This document shows, piece after piece, positions 33,507 through 42,505 of a stretch of 64,000 nt of DNA. How positions within the stretch are numbered: position 1 is the first letter of the stretch; every line of letters begins with the position of its first letter. Below the pieces are notes generated by a model. It had not been told where the DNA came from. It was given only the letters and a program-made list of their open reading frames with translations, and did not search any database. The DNA lies in assembly GCF_003313335.1 (NCBI RefSeq), contig NZ_QMHP01000002.1:1-64000 (forward strand), in the 5' to 3' direction. The stretch is from Pedobacter zeaxanthinifaciens (GTDB lineage Bacteria > Bacteroidota > Bacteroidia > Sphingobacteriales > Sphingobacteriaceae). A program made the position numbers and the translations under genes.

Positions 33507-33536
33507 CAAAGGTACGGATTATATTAAAAAAACAAA
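33507..33536 (-). promoter_or_regulatory. Promoter of rpsA
   Basis: Minus strand TTTG (33533-33536), 18 nt AT-rich spacer, TACCTTTG (33507-33514). Both elements match the Bacteroidota consensus perfectly. Leader to ATG about 30 nt with a small TCCC/GGGA hairpin. Confidence 0.8.
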
Positions 33537-33539
33537 ACT

Positions 33540-34011
33540 ATTTTAAAATAAATGTTGCTGATATTTAATGGGTTGAAATTTAGTTTGGCAGTTTTTATCT
33601 GTGTGCCTTTACATATGCGATTTGTCATTCTAAGCTTGCAAGAGATGTATTGTCAGATATGATCTTTTAAACTGACTATAGTTGTCGTAAATTTATTTTT
33701 TTTGGAAAAGAACGTTTGTGTCATATCGCAACATCAGCCCCGCTATCCGCTTTATCCCGATAAAAAACGGGATTCGCTTCTATCGGGTTTAATCAACCTA
33801 AATTTTTGCAAAACACAACCTGTATTTTTCATGAAGTCTATTTCCTTTGCGGCCTTAGCGTGGTCTTTATTTTCTTTGCGGTTAATTTTTTGCCGCCAAG
33901 TTTTTTAAATTTTTCTCGAAGAACGCAAAGAGTGGTGTATCCACTTTGTCAATCTTTTATAAAACTGTCTAGTTAAGATTGAAAGTTTAAATTGCAATTT
34001 TTCGATATAGA
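33540..34011. repeat. Intergenic repeat remnants, no gene
   Basis: Contains CAGCCCCGCTATCCGCTTTA (33735-33754), an inverted TATCCCGATA...CGGGAT hairpin, and TCTATCGGGTTTAATCAACC, sharing ends with the element at 24181-24319. Also CTTTGCGGCCTTAGCGTGG and CTTTGCGGTTAA words near 33846-33890 typical of dispersed intergenic repeats. A 68-codon open frame across this is not credible. Confidence 0.5.
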
Positions 34012-34830
34012 TTACTGTTTCCTCAACCGCTCCAAAACTTTACCTAATCTCTTTTTATCGCCAACATAAGGTTGTAAATCAAAAAGTTTCACAACTCTAA
34101 ATTCAATAGGATGGCTTTCGCTTTGCAATGCGATGTATCCGCTAGTTAAGCGTTTCCCATCTTCTTTTATCTTCGGGTCGAAATTGGAAACATTGCCACC
34201 GCCAATTTTAGGATGGGTGTAAGTTAAAACAGTATCACCATTAATAATATGTTTAATCACCGAATCTCCTAGTACTAAAAATTCCGCTGTAACCCATTGC
34301 TCTCCGTGATAAGTTTTAGAGCTGCTGTTTAAGCAATGTGGCGTAAATAAGTTTTCTTTAATTTCTATAGTTGTTCCAGGTGTGCAAACATTGCCGGTAG
34401 GTCGCTCATCTTTTCCATTGCCTCCAAGTAATTGGCCTTCTATTGAAATAGGAAAATCCTGATCCTTTAACATCGTAGCTGGGTCTTGGCAATGGAGCAT
34501 GGCCCCGCTATTTCTCAACGCCCAACCTTCACCACCTTTGGCCTGCTCGCCAACAAAACGATATTCAATCCTTAACAAATAAGATGAAAAAGGCTTTTTG
34601 TAAAAGATGTGTCCATATTGCTTATCGAAACTAGCATATTCATCGTACTTCACCTTCAGTAAACCATCCTTTACGTAGAATGTGTTACCGAAATTCTCTT
34701 GGTAACTATGTTGAGCAATTTTAATGTTCCAATCTTTTAAATCTTTGCCATTGAAAAGATTGATCCAGCCATTTTGCGCAAATCCGTAAAATGAGCTTGT
34801 TAATAGGAGTAAAGTTAAAAGCTTTTTCAT
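34012..34830 (-). CDS. DUF1080 (3-keto-disaccharide hydrolase-like) secreted protein
   Basis: 272 residues, signal peptide 1-18 (YGFAQ). Begins with WINLFNGKDLKDWNIK, the DUF1080 hallmark, over a LamG-like jelly roll to the C-terminus, ending with a basic tail. Some family members hydrolyse 3-keto-glycosides in the periplasm; no partner oxidoreductase is adjacent. Convergent with nothing and downstream of cmk by 44 nt, possibly cotranscribed. Confidence 0.87.
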   Translation of the reverse strand: MKKLLTLLLLTSSFYGFAQNGWINLFNGKDLKDWNIKIAQHSYQENFGNTFYVKDGLLKVKYDEYASFDKQYGHIFYKKPFSSYLLRIEYRFVGEQAKGGEGWALRNSGAMLHCQDPATMLKDQDFPISIEGQLLGGNGKDERPTGNVCTPGTTIEIKENLFTPHCLNSSSKTYHGEQWVTAEFLVLGDSVIKHIINGDTVLTYTHPKIGGGNVSNFDPKIKEDGKRLTSGYIALQSESHPIEFRVVKLFDLQPYVGDKKRLGKVLERLRKQ

Positions 34831-34874
34831 ACTATAAATTCAATTGGAAAGATAGTATAAAATGAGCTAATAAA

Positions 34875-35561
34875 CTAAGCTGTCACGGGTAAAAATGATT
34901 GCACTTTCTCTAAAGCAAAAGCCAATTGTTCTTCTTCTGTGATATCGGTATTGTCCAGTACTATAGCATCATCGGCACGTGTAAGCGGACTTTCCTCCCT
35001 GGTAGTATCCGCATAATCGCGGTGTGCTAAATTTTCGAATACCTCTTCCAAGGTAACGGTTTCATCACCTTTAGCTTGCATTTCTTTAAACCTTCTTTCC
35101 GCTCTAATTTTAGGATCGGCAGTCATGAAAAATTTCACCTGTGAATCCGGGAATACGGCAGTGCCAATATCACGGCCATCCATTACGATGTTTTTAGATT
35201 TTCCCATCCGCTGCTGTTGTTTTACCATTTCCTTGCGCACTTCTTTGATAGCGGAAACCGGACTAACTGCCTCCGAAACGGGCATCAGTCTAATTTCGTC
35301 TGAAACTTCCTCGCCATTTAATGTAATGTGTGATTGGTAATCTCTCGAATGGAAATTAAGCTCAATGTGATTTAACGCATCAATCACGGCGTCATGATTT
35401 GTCAAATCAATTTGGTTTCTTAAAAAATAAAGGGTAACGGCTCGGTACATAGCGCCACTATCTATGTAAATAAAACCTAGTTTTTTTGCCAAGGCCTTTG
35501 CCAAAGTGCTTTTCCCACACGACGAGTAACCGTCGATAGCCACTACCAAATTTTTTCTCAT
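34875..35561 (-). CDS. cmk: Cytidylate kinase
   Basis: 228 residues. P-loop DGYSSCGKST (10-19), IDSGAMYRAVT (about 35-45), and MDGRDIGTAVFP (about 151-162) are CMP kinase signatures. Phosphorylates CMP/dCMP. The ATG at 35561 is chosen because a TTG three codons earlier (35570) is inside the -7 box. Confidence 0.95.
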   Translation of the reverse strand: MRKNLVVAIDGYSSCGKSTLAKALAKKLGFIYIDSGAMYRAVTLYFLRNQIDLTNHDAVIDALNHIELNFHSRDYQSHITLNGEEVSDEIRLMPVSEAVSPVSAIKEVRKEMVKQQQRMGKSKNIVMDGRDIGTAVFPDSQVKFFMTADPKIRAERRFKEMQAKGDETVTLEEVFENLAHRDYADTTREESPLTRADDAIVLDNTDITEEEQLAFALEKVQSFLPVTA

Positions 35562-35567
35562 ATTTGG

Positions 35568-35575
35568 CAAAGATA
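35568..35575 (-). promoter_or_regulatory. -7 box of cmk
   Basis: Minus strand TATCTTTG, perfect TAnnTTTG, 6 nt before the ATG, so the transcript should start at or next to the start codon. No clear -33. Confidence 0.55.
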
Positions 35576-35619
35576 ATACAGTTCCATTTACTTAATGAAA
35601 TTAAAACCACATTTGTCGT

Positions 35620-36030
35620 ATGTTGCCTGAATCATCAGAATTATTAAAAACGGTGACCTTTAAAACCTCAAGAAGCGGCGGTAAGGGAGGTCAAAATGTA
35701 AATAAGGTTTCTAGTAAGGTTGAATTGATATTTAATATTGATGACGCGTATTTCTTTACCGAAGAGGAAAAGTTGCGTTTAAAAGAGAAACTTTCAACAA
35801 GGCTTGATAGCGAAGGTTTGATTCATGTAATTTCACAAGAGGATAGGAGCCAATTGTTGAACAAACAGCGTGCTATTATTAAACTTGTTTCGCTTCTAAA
35901 AACGGCTCTTCAAGTTCAGAAAGCCCGAAAGGCAACTAAAGTTCCAAAATCTGTTAAGGAAAAAAGGCTAGCAAGCAAAGCGGCCAATGCAGAGAAAAAA
36001 GAGGGTAGGAGAAAGCCTAGTTTTGATTAG
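35620..36030 (+). CDS. arfB: ArfB-type peptidyl-tRNA hydrolase (ribosome rescue)
   Basis: 136 residues. The catalytic GGQ motif is in SGGKGGQNVNKVSS (about 18-31), and the short basic tail (about 95-136, rich in Lys/Arg/Ala) matches ArfB/YaeJ, which inserts its tail in the empty mRNA channel of stalled ribosomes and hydrolyses peptidyl-tRNA. Length is normal. The last third of the tail is duplicated downstream at 36152-36238 beyond a palindrome, in the same codon register but with a different ending. Confidence 0.93.
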   Translation: MLPESSELLKTVTFKTSRSGGKGGQNVNKVSSKVELIFNIDDAYFFTEEEKLRLKEKLSTRLDSEGLIHVISQEDRSQLLNKQRAIIKLVSLLKTALQVQKARKATKVPKSVKEKRLASKAANAEKKEGRRKPSFD

Positions 36031-36040
36031 GAGGTGTTTT

Positions 36041-36126
36041 CGTCATTGCGAGGTACGAAGCAATCTTACAACTGTTGGCTATTAGAATTTTTTCGCTTTA
36101 AGATTGCTTCGTACCTCGCAATGACG
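36041..36126. repeat. Perfect 27-bp inverted repeat, GTCATTGCGAGG family
   Basis: Arms 36041-36067 and 36100-36126 are exact reverse complements around a 32-nt loop. The outer end is CGTCATTGCGAGG. Same family as 26553-26630. Lies between the arfB stop and a duplicate of the arfB 3' end. Confidence 0.9.
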
Positions 36127-36151
36127 CATTAAAGGCAAAATTCATATTTGC

Positions 36152-36238
36152 GTTCCAAAATCTGTTAAGGAAAAGAGGCTGGCAAGCAAGGCGGCCAATG
36201 CAGAGAAAAAGAAAAATAGAAGGTTCTCTGATTTCTAA
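36152..36238 (+). pseudogene. Duplicated arfB 3' end
   Basis: Positions 36152-36211 repeat 35941-36000 with three third-position differences, all synonymous in the arfB frame, then diverge to KKNRRFSDF and a stop. There is no start codon or upstream frame, so it is a gene fragment. Confidence 0.8.
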
Positions 36239-36300
36239 AATAGAAAATAGTTATCTAAAATCTTTTTAGCTAATAATATGTATAATAAGGTTTCGAAGAT

Positions 36301-36308
36301 TATATTTG
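36301..36308 (+). promoter_or_regulatory. -7 box of the MACPF gene
   Basis: TATATTTG, perfect TAnnTTTG, 26 nt before the ATG. No TTTG at the right distance upstream. Confidence 0.5.
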
Positions 36309-36334
36309 TTTAACACACAAATAAAACAATAACT

Positions 36335-37372
36335 ATGAAAAAGACAATTATTTTCATGGCTGTCATCGCCATGATTGCTTCCTGTAAAAAGAAAGAAGCA
36401 GACGCCAATTTATCCAAACCTGAAGAAGCCTTGTCAGCTGATATTGCGCTTACCGTAAAAGGCGATTCTCAAGAGTCAGAACCGTTATATCCAGAATCTG
36501 AAAAATTTAATTTTTTAGGTTATGGTTATGATGTTACAGATAGATTTAATGATGAAAGATCGGTAAGGGCAAGTGTGATTGATGTCGCCTTATATGATGC
36601 AAGTGCTGATTCGAGAGTCAATATTATGAGAAGTACGGAAACTAGTTGGACAACACTCCAGGCCGAAAATGCAGAAGTTTTAGCGGAAAAATTTTCAAAC
36701 TCATTTCAAGCAACTAAAGAATCCAAGCTTTTCGGAAATACCATCACTAAATCGTTTCCAGAAACTATTTTTAACGATAAAAAATTTGTTTATGGCTATT
36801 ACTCTTATTATATGATTCGTAAACGTTACGCTGTTTTTTATCAGGAAGCCCTGAAGAGCTATTTGACAGCGCAGTTTAAGCGGGATATTTCTTCGTTAAA
36901 TGCGCAAGAATTGATTCATAAATACGGCACCCATATACTAACAGGCGTAAAAATTGGGGCAAAATTTGATGTAATTTACCAAGCGGTGGTTCCAGACGAC
37001 GCTTTGAACAGGGAGGAGATTAGTATTGAGGGCTTTCGTTACGCTATGTCAAAAACATTTGGCTTGATAACAGGTTATTTAGATGACCCCAACTTAAAAA
37101 ACTTAAACGCGAATTCTTCAGCGCAGATTTATTATAGCGCTTTTGGCGGTAATTTTCGCGAATTAAAAACAGAAATAGTAAATAATAGGCTGATATTGAA
37201 TATCAACAATTGGAAGGCTTCCACTACTGAAGATAAAGCAAAGTTTATTGGTCCCTTAGATAAAGGTTTAGAGCCGCTTTATGATTTTATAGATGATGCC
37301 GGTAAAAGGGAACTTGTTAAAACTTATATTAAACAATACTGTGCGGATAAGGCTGTTAGGCTAAAGAAATAA
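36335..37372 (+). CDS. MACPF-domain lipoprotein
   Basis: 345 residues. Lipobox IASC with Cys17 (KKKE after it), so a lipoprotein that could be exported to the surface. The membrane-attack-complex/perforin signature Y-G-T-H-x(n)-G-x-x-x-G is seen as YGTHILTGVKIGAK (197-210), preceded by LGYGYDVTDRF (61-71) and followed by a SAFGGNF element (268-274), as in Bacteroidales MACPF proteins (BSAP antimicrobial toxins and relatives). It may form pores in competitor or host membranes; toxicity and target are not shown. Shorter than many BSAPs, with no obvious C-terminal binding domain after about residue 330. Confidence 0.85.
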   Translation: MKKTIIFMAVIAMIASCKKKEADANLSKPEEALSADIALTVKGDSQESEPLYPESEKFNFLGYGYDVTDRFNDERSVRASVIDVALYDASADSRVNIMRSTETSWTTLQAENAEVLAEKFSNSFQATKESKLFGNTITKSFPETIFNDKKFVYGYYSYYMIRKRYAVFYQEALKSYLTAQFKRDISSLNAQELIHKYGTHILTGVKIGAKFDVIYQAVVPDDALNREEISIEGFRYAMSKTFGLITGYLDDPNLKNLNANSSAQIYYSAFGGNFRELKTEIVNNRLILNINNWKASTTEDKAKFIGPLDKGLEPLYDFIDDAGKRELVKTYIKQYCADKAVRLKK

Positions 37373-37390
37373 GCTGAAGCTATACAAATT

Positions 37391-37425
37391 AAAAAGGGTT
37401 AGGACATAAGTTCCAACCCTTTTTT
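37391..37425. terminator. Bidirectional terminator after the MACPF gene
   Basis: AAAAAGGGTT (37391-37400) / AACCCTTTTT (37415-37424) with further T. Serves the MACPF gene and possibly the convergent transpeptidase gene. Confidence 0.9.
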
Positions 37426-37493
37426 AGTATCAATAGTTTATAAATTCTTTTCGGAAGATTCTAGATTGTATTGAGGTTGGTTTTTATTAAATG

Positions 37494-38018
37494 CTATGGC
37501 CTAATCTCAATTTTTGCATTAGTAATTACCGCCTGATAAAGTTCGTCTACTTCGGCATTGGTTACCATGATACAGCCATTAGTAGAGCCAAAAAGCCTGT
37601 GCAACTTATTGATTAACCCAAATATACCGTTAGGTAAGCCGTGTATCTTAATATCGCCTCCCGCACTTTTACCTATTTTTTTAGCTGTTGCTTTATCGGT
37701 TTCATTTGGGTAAGAAACTCCTAAATTTTTGTGGTATCCACTTTTTGGATTTCTATCATTAATAAAATAAATGCCTTCTGGTGTTTTATTGTCTCCTTCA
37801 AAAACTTTGTGTCCTTTTGGATTTTTTCCAATAGATACTTGATAAGTTTTAATCAATTGACCTGAACTGTAGGCCTTCATTGTTTTTTTCGATTTTTCGA
37901 CCAAGAGGTAGTCAATTTTAAATCCACTGGATAATTCTTTTTCTGGCCAGAAATTGTAAGCCAATACAATAGATAACGCAAAAAGCATAAAATAAAGAAT
38001 GTGCCTTGCAAACTTCAT
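37494..38018 (-). CDS. L,D-transpeptidase (YkuD domain)
   Basis: 174 residues. N-terminal membrane anchor or signal (about 7-25), then a YkuD catalytic domain with His126 in KIHGLPN and nucleophile Cys149 in STNGCIMV. This family forms 3-3 peptidoglycan crosslinks or attaches proteins to peptidoglycan in the periplasm. The usual SHGCxR is here STNGCIM: the Arg after Cys is replaced by Met. Single gene between the MACPF and LpxR-like genes. Confidence 0.87.
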   Translation of the reverse strand: MKFARHILYFMLFALSIVLAYNFWPEKELSSGFKIDYLLVEKSKKTMKAYSSGQLIKTYQVSIGKNPKGHKVFEGDNKTPEGIYFINDRNPKSGYHKNLGVSYPNETDKATAKKIGKSAGGDIKIHGLPNGIFGLINKLHRLFGSTNGCIMVTNAEVDELYQAVITNAKIEIRP

Positions 38019-38166
38019 AAGAGAATATTGAAAACAGTAATATAAGGAATTGCTTGGTTATATTACCGTAATCGAGTGTTTTATTGGATAAGCTTTTTGA
38101 ATTGCACTGCTGTTTCCTATTGTAAAGGTGGTCAAGCGATTATCAAGGTAAGTTTGTAAACCGTTA

Positions 38167-39120
38167 CTAGTTGAACCTATAATACATAGATATACTACCG
38201 TACTGATGCGCTTTTGCCGTGCTTTTTATTTCTTTAGATAAAAATATCAAACTATAATCTATTGTGAAACGTGGCGAGCTGTAATTGAAGCCTAATGTTT
38301 GAGAAAAAACTAGAGGTTTTATACCAAAGGTAACCGGGCTGTTGTCGTTAAACATGCTACCTTGCACAGTTGCATCGTAGGCGATATAACTTAGCTGCGG
38401 TTTAGCATAAAAATAGAGCTCTTTCTTCTTTAACTTTTCAGTTTTGCTTTTATTTCCAATGCTCGCATTGTAATGAGCGGAGTTAAAAAGTTGGTTCAAT
38501 TCACCTGTTCTAAAAACTAAGCTAAAGCCTGCAGCATTATATGTTGTGCCTATGTTTGCATAGGTGTCTAATGTGAAGTCAACGTTTTTATTGTCGTTTC
38601 TATGCAATAGTTTAGCGTATTGAAAATTAGCATTTGCGGCAAAATCATTCGCAATTTGATACTCCCAACCCTGTACTTTATAAAACCCTACAATGCTATG
38701 CAGTAAGTCTTGGGCTTCTTCACCTAAAGCGTCCGGTCCTATAGTTCCAAGCTGCACGCCTACTTTAAATAAACTTTCTTTTTTGTAGAAAAAATTCGCT
38801 TGTAGGCCACCATACAAATAACCGGCAAATGGCCTATCATGTGTAGTGGGGTTTGGGCGATAGCCAGAAATAGGATTGTACATCTTTTGTCCAGCCGAGA
38901 TTTCGTAAGTCACTTTCTCTAGCTCGCCTTTGAGCTTTTGTTGGTCAAGTGCATGTCTGAAGTAAATAAAAAGCCCGTTGGTATAGTACCTATCCTGACC
39001 GTACCAAAGGTAGGCATCATTATCGCTTTTAAAACCAAACTCGTTCTTGTACTCCTGCGCATAAGAACCGAAAAACAAACTTAAAACGGCAAAAATAGCC
39101 AGAACGAGTTTTTTGTACAT
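38167..39120 (-). CDS. lpxR: LpxR-type lipid A 3'-O-deacylase
   Basis: 317 residues with signal peptide 1-21 and barrel-like strands to the C-terminal FN. The LpxR motif is clear: SDNDAYLWYGQDRYYTNGL (32-50; Asn-Asp and the DRYYTNG block hold the Ca2+ and catalytic site). LpxR removes the 3' acyl chains of lipid A at the outer membrane. Starts 1 nt after the lon stop, so the two are cotranscribed. Confidence 0.87.
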   Translation of the reverse strand: MYKKLVLAIFAVLSLFFGSYAQEYKNEFGFKSDNDAYLWYGQDRYYTNGLFIYFRHALDQQKLKGELEKVTYEISAGQKMYNPISGYRPNPTTHDRPFAGYLYGGLQANFFYKKESLFKVGVQLGTIGPDALGEEAQDLLHSIVGFYKVQGWEYQIANDFAANANFQYAKLLHRNDNKNVDFTLDTYANIGTTYNAAGFSLVFRTGELNQLFNSAHYNASIGNKSKTEKLKKKELYFYAKPQLSYIAYDATVQGSMFNDNSPVTFGIKPLVFSQTLGFNYSSPRFTIDYSLIFLSKEIKSTAKAHQYGSISMYYRFN

Positions 39121-39121
39121 A

Positions 39122-41590
39122 TTAAATAGTAGCAGATTTTGTTTTAATCGTTAAATCAATAGGATTTTTAACTTTATCTTTAGTCAGCGCTAAGTTAATT
39201 ACCTCTTGCATTTCAGTTACGTAATGGAACTTCAGGTCCTTAATATAATCTTCCTTGATCTCCAGAATATCTTTTCTGTTAGATTTACATAAAATGATTT
39301 CTTTAATGTTGGCACGTTTCGCTGCTAAAATTTTCTCTTTAATTCCGCCAACAGGCAAAACTTTTCCACGTAGGGTAATTTCGCCGGTCATTGCTAAGTT
39401 TTGTTTTACCTTGCGCTGTGTAAATGCTGAAGTTAGGGCAGTTAACATGGTAATGCCCGCCGAAGGGCCATCTTTTGGAGTAGCGCCCGCAGGTACGTGA
39501 ACATGGATATCGTAGTTGTCGAAAAGCTCATGATCAATCCCGAACTGTGCTGCATGTGCTCTAATGTAAGCCAATGCAATCACCGCAGATTCCTTCATCA
39601 CATCTCCCAAATTACCAGTCAAAGTCAATTTACCCTTTCCTGGGCTCAAGCTAGCTTCAATAAATAAAATATCGCCACCAACTTGTGTCCATGCTAGGCC
39701 CGTTACTACACCAGCAACTTCATTTCCTTCGTAAGCATCCTTATCGAAAATTGGAGCGCCTAATATTTTTTCAACATCCTGAACATCCAAAGTAGGTTCA
39801 TAAGGCAAGTCCATGGCTATTTTTGTTGCAATTCCACGAACTAACGAACCTATTTTTTTCTCCAAACCACGTACACCACTTTCTCTGGTGTAATCTTCAA
39901 TCACTTTTTCGATGAGTGAATTTTTAAGTGTGATTTGCTTATGATCTAATCCATGTACCTCTTTCTGTTTAGGTAAAAGGTATTTTTTCGCAATTTCTAT
40001 CTTTTCCTCAATGGTGTATCCGTTCACTTCAATAATTTCCATCCTATCTAATAAGGCTGGTTGAATAGTACTCAACGAGTTAGCGGTAGCAATAAAAAGC
40101 ACATTCGATAAATCGTATTCTGCTTCAACATAATGGTCGTTAAAAGCATTGTTTTGTTCCGGATCTAATACCTCAAGCAAAGCTGATGAAGGATCGCCTC
40201 TGAAATCAGAACCTACTTTATCAATCTCATCCAATACAAAAACTGGATTATCTGCACCTGCTTTTTTGATAGATTGAATGATACGGCCTGGCATTGCACC
40301 AATGTAAGTTTTACGGTGACCACGGATTTCCGCTTCGTCTCTTACACCACCTAACGCCATACGCACATATTTACGGTTTAAAGCCTTAGCGATAGATTTT
40401 CCTAAAGATGTTTTTCCTACTCCCGGAGGGCCAACTAAGCACAAAATTGGCGCTTTCATATCGCGTTTAAGTTTCAGCACCGCCAAATACTCAATAATGC
40501 GTTGCTTTACTTTTTCTAAACCGAAGTGATCTTTGTCTAAAATGCGTTGTGCTCTTTTTAAATCGAAATTATCTTTAGTAAACTCGTTCCAAGGCAAATC
40601 CAACAATAGTTCCAAATAATTCATTTGTATCGAATAATCTGGCGCCGCAGGGTTCATCCTCCCTAATTTTTCTAATTCTTTATCAAAATGAGATCTGATT
40701 TCGTGCTTCCATTTTTTCTTTTTGGCACGAGCTTGCAGTGCTTCAAATTCTAAATCTGCAGAATTTCCCAGCTCTTCCTGAATGGTTTTTAATTGCTGAT
40801 TTAAAAAGTAGTCACGTTGCTGTTTATCTAAATCTGTCCTTACTTTCGACTGGATCTGATTTTTGAGTTCCAACATTTGAAGCTCTTTAGTAAGCAAATC
40901 CATCACCATTTCGGCACGTTTGCGCAAATTGGCCGTTTCAAGCATCTTCTGCTTATCGGCCATTTCTGCATTCATGTTGGATGATATGAAGTTGATCAGA
41001 AAAGAAGTACTTTCAATGTTCTTTAAAGCAATACCTGCTTCGCTTGGAATATTTGGCGATAGCTGTATAATTTGCGACGACATTTCCTTAATGGCAGCCA
41101 CTAGGGTTTTAAACTCTTTGTCGTTTTTATGTTTTGTTTCGGTAAATTTAGCTACCACCGCCTTAATAAACGGTTCGGTTTGCACCTCTTGTACCAGTTG
41201 GAAACGTTGCTTGCCTTGTATAATTACAGTGGTATTCCCATCAGGCATTTGCAGCATTTTGATAATATTTGCTACCGTACCTACGCTATGTAATTGCTCA
41301 AAAGTTGGATCTTCAATGGATACATCTTTTTGTGCTACCACACCAATTACTCGGTCACCTTTATAGGCTTCCTTAATTAATTTGATAGATTTATCTCTGC
41401 CAACTGTAATTGGAATTACTACACCTGGAAACAAAACAGTATTTCTCAAAGGTAAAATAGACAGTATTTCTGGCGTTTCCTCATTGTTCATGTCGTCTTC
41501 ATCTTGTTGCGACATTAATGGGAAAAACTCAGTGTCTTCGTTAATTATGGGTAAAGTATTTATAAAATCAAACGGATCTTGTTTGCTCAT
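39122..41590 (-). CDS. lon: ATP-dependent protease Lon
   Basis: 822 residues. Lon N-domain (about 35-240), AAA+ module with Walker [10 protein letters not shown] (about 386-394) and [11 protein letters not shown] Walker B, and protease domain with Ser710 (DGPSAG) and Lys753 (GGIKEK) as the catalytic dyad. Degrades misfolded and regulatory proteins. Its mRNA runs into lpxR. Confidence 0.97.
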   Translation of the reverse strand: MSKQDPFDFINTLPIINEDTEFFPLMSQQDEDDMNNEETPEILSILPLRNTVLFPGVVIPITVGRDKSIKLIKEAYKGDRVIGVVAQKDVSIEDPTFEQLHSVGTVANIIKMLQMPDGNTTVIIQGKQRFQLVQEVQTEPFIKAVVAKFTETKHKNDKEFKTLVAAIKEMSSQIIQLSPNIPSEAGIALKNIESTSFLINFISSNMNAEMADKQKMLETANLRKRAEMVMDLLTKELQMLELKNQIQSKVRTDLDKQQRDYFLNQQLKTIQEELGNSADLEFEALQARAKKKKWKHEIRSHFDKELEKLGRMNPAAPDYSIQMNYLELLLDLPWNEFTKDNFDLKRAQRILDKDHFGLEKVKQRIIEYLAVLKLKRDMKAPILCLVGPPGVGKTSLGKSIAKALNRKYVRMALGGVRDEAEIRGHRKTYIGAMPGRIIQSIKKAGADNPVFVLDEIDKVGSDFRGDPSSALLEVLDPEQNNAFNDHYVEAEYDLSNVLFIATANSLSTIQPALLDRMEIIEVNGYTIEEKIEIAKKYLLPKQKEVHGLDHKQITLKNSLIEKVIEDYTRESGVRGLEKKIGSLVRGIATKIAMDLPYEPTLDVQDVEKILGAPIFDKDAYEGNEVAGVVTGLAWTQVGGDILFIEASLSPGKGKLTLTGNLGDVMKESAVIALAYIRAHAAQFGIDHELFDNYDIHVHVPAGATPKDGPSAGITMLTALTSAFTQRKVKQNLAMTGEITLRGKVLPVGGIKEKILAAKRANIKEIILCKSNRKDILEIKEDYIKDLKFHYVTEMQEVINLALTKDKVKNPIDLTIKTKSATI

Positions 41591-41873
41591 CGGTTTTTTG
41601 TTAGTGTAGGGCTAGCGACAATATGACAGCATTGCCACCCTTATTAAATATCATTAGTAAAATACTAGAGTTTCAACTCTTGTGCCAAAAATAACAATTG
41701 TACTTATTAAGCCTAATTTAAGGTAAGGTCTGTTAAAAAGTCATAAATTGTTTAACAAAAATCATAATTGTGATAATTGCTCGTTTATTGATATAATTGC
41801 ATATACAAAATTACACAGTTTAAAAACTTTAGGCAGTACTTTTAGTTTTATAACTTATTTAAAATATTTCTGC

Positions 41874-42497
41874 ATGAAATTTTTTGCAAAAACCAATCTA
41901 TTATTAGTCGCACTATCGTTTAGTTTAACCTCTTTTGCGCAAAGCAGTTACGAGAAACAAGGTACCCAAGCTTGGATGAAAGGCGATTTTAAAACAGCCG
42001 TTGTTCAGTTGGAGAAAGCGGAAAATAAAGATCCTAATAATGCCAACGTGCTTAAAATGCTAGGCTATTCTTATTTCCAAAATGGAGATTTTGAAAGAGC
42101 AATTGGTGCCTACACTCGTCTTATTGCACTTAAACCTGATTATTCTGCCTATTACTATCGCGGTAAGGCACGTTTAAACATAGCCAATATGCCTAAAGAA
42201 GGTCAGGCACAAATGCGAGAAAGTTTTTATACTGCCGCAATCGCTGATTTTTCCAAAGCGATGGAAATAAGTGGGGAAGAAGATGTTCAAATTTTACAGA
42301 ACAGGGGAATTGCTTATAAGGATTACGGTATTTTTAAATCTTATTTGATTAAGAAGAAAACCGATAAAGCGGGATGTTTGACATTGTTCAATAACTCTGT
42401 GGCCGATTTTCAGAAGATATTAACTATGCAGCCTTTGAAAAAGGATGTATCAAATATGATTGATTACGTGAAAGCGCAGATAGCAAGTTTAAAATAG
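41874..42497 (+). CDS. TPR-repeat periplasmic protein
   Basis: 207 residues. Signal peptide 1-21 (TSFAQ), then about three TPR units (AWMKGDFKTAVVQLEKA, YSYFQNGDFERAIGAYTRL, etc.) to about 165. The start is taken at the ATG before the signal peptide rather than an earlier in-frame ATG at 41748 whose extra 42 residues look like translated spacer. Role unknown. Confidence 0.82.
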   Translation: MKFFAKTNLLLVALSFSLTSFAQSSYEKQGTQAWMKGDFKTAVVQLEKAENKDPNNANVLKMLGYSYFQNGDFERAIGAYTRLIALKPDYSAYYYRGKARLNIANMPKEGQAQMRESFYTAAIADFSKAMEISGEEDVQILQNRGIAYKDYGIFKSYLIKKKTDKAGCLTLFNNSVADFQKILTMQPLKKDVSNMIDYVKAQIASLK

Positions 42498-42505
42498 TAA
42501 ATATA

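Noticed and set aside
33702-33908. 68-codon plus-strand open frame
   Set aside because: Runs through the same repeat family and lacks a coding signature.
41600-41640. Heat-shock operator before lon (TGTCATATTGTC word)
   Set aside because: Only a short direct GTC repeat; no established consensus that I can match with confidence.
41748-41873. 42-residue N-terminal extension of the TPR protein
   Set aside because: A clean signal peptide begins at the ATG at 41874; the upstream residues have no protein-like features.
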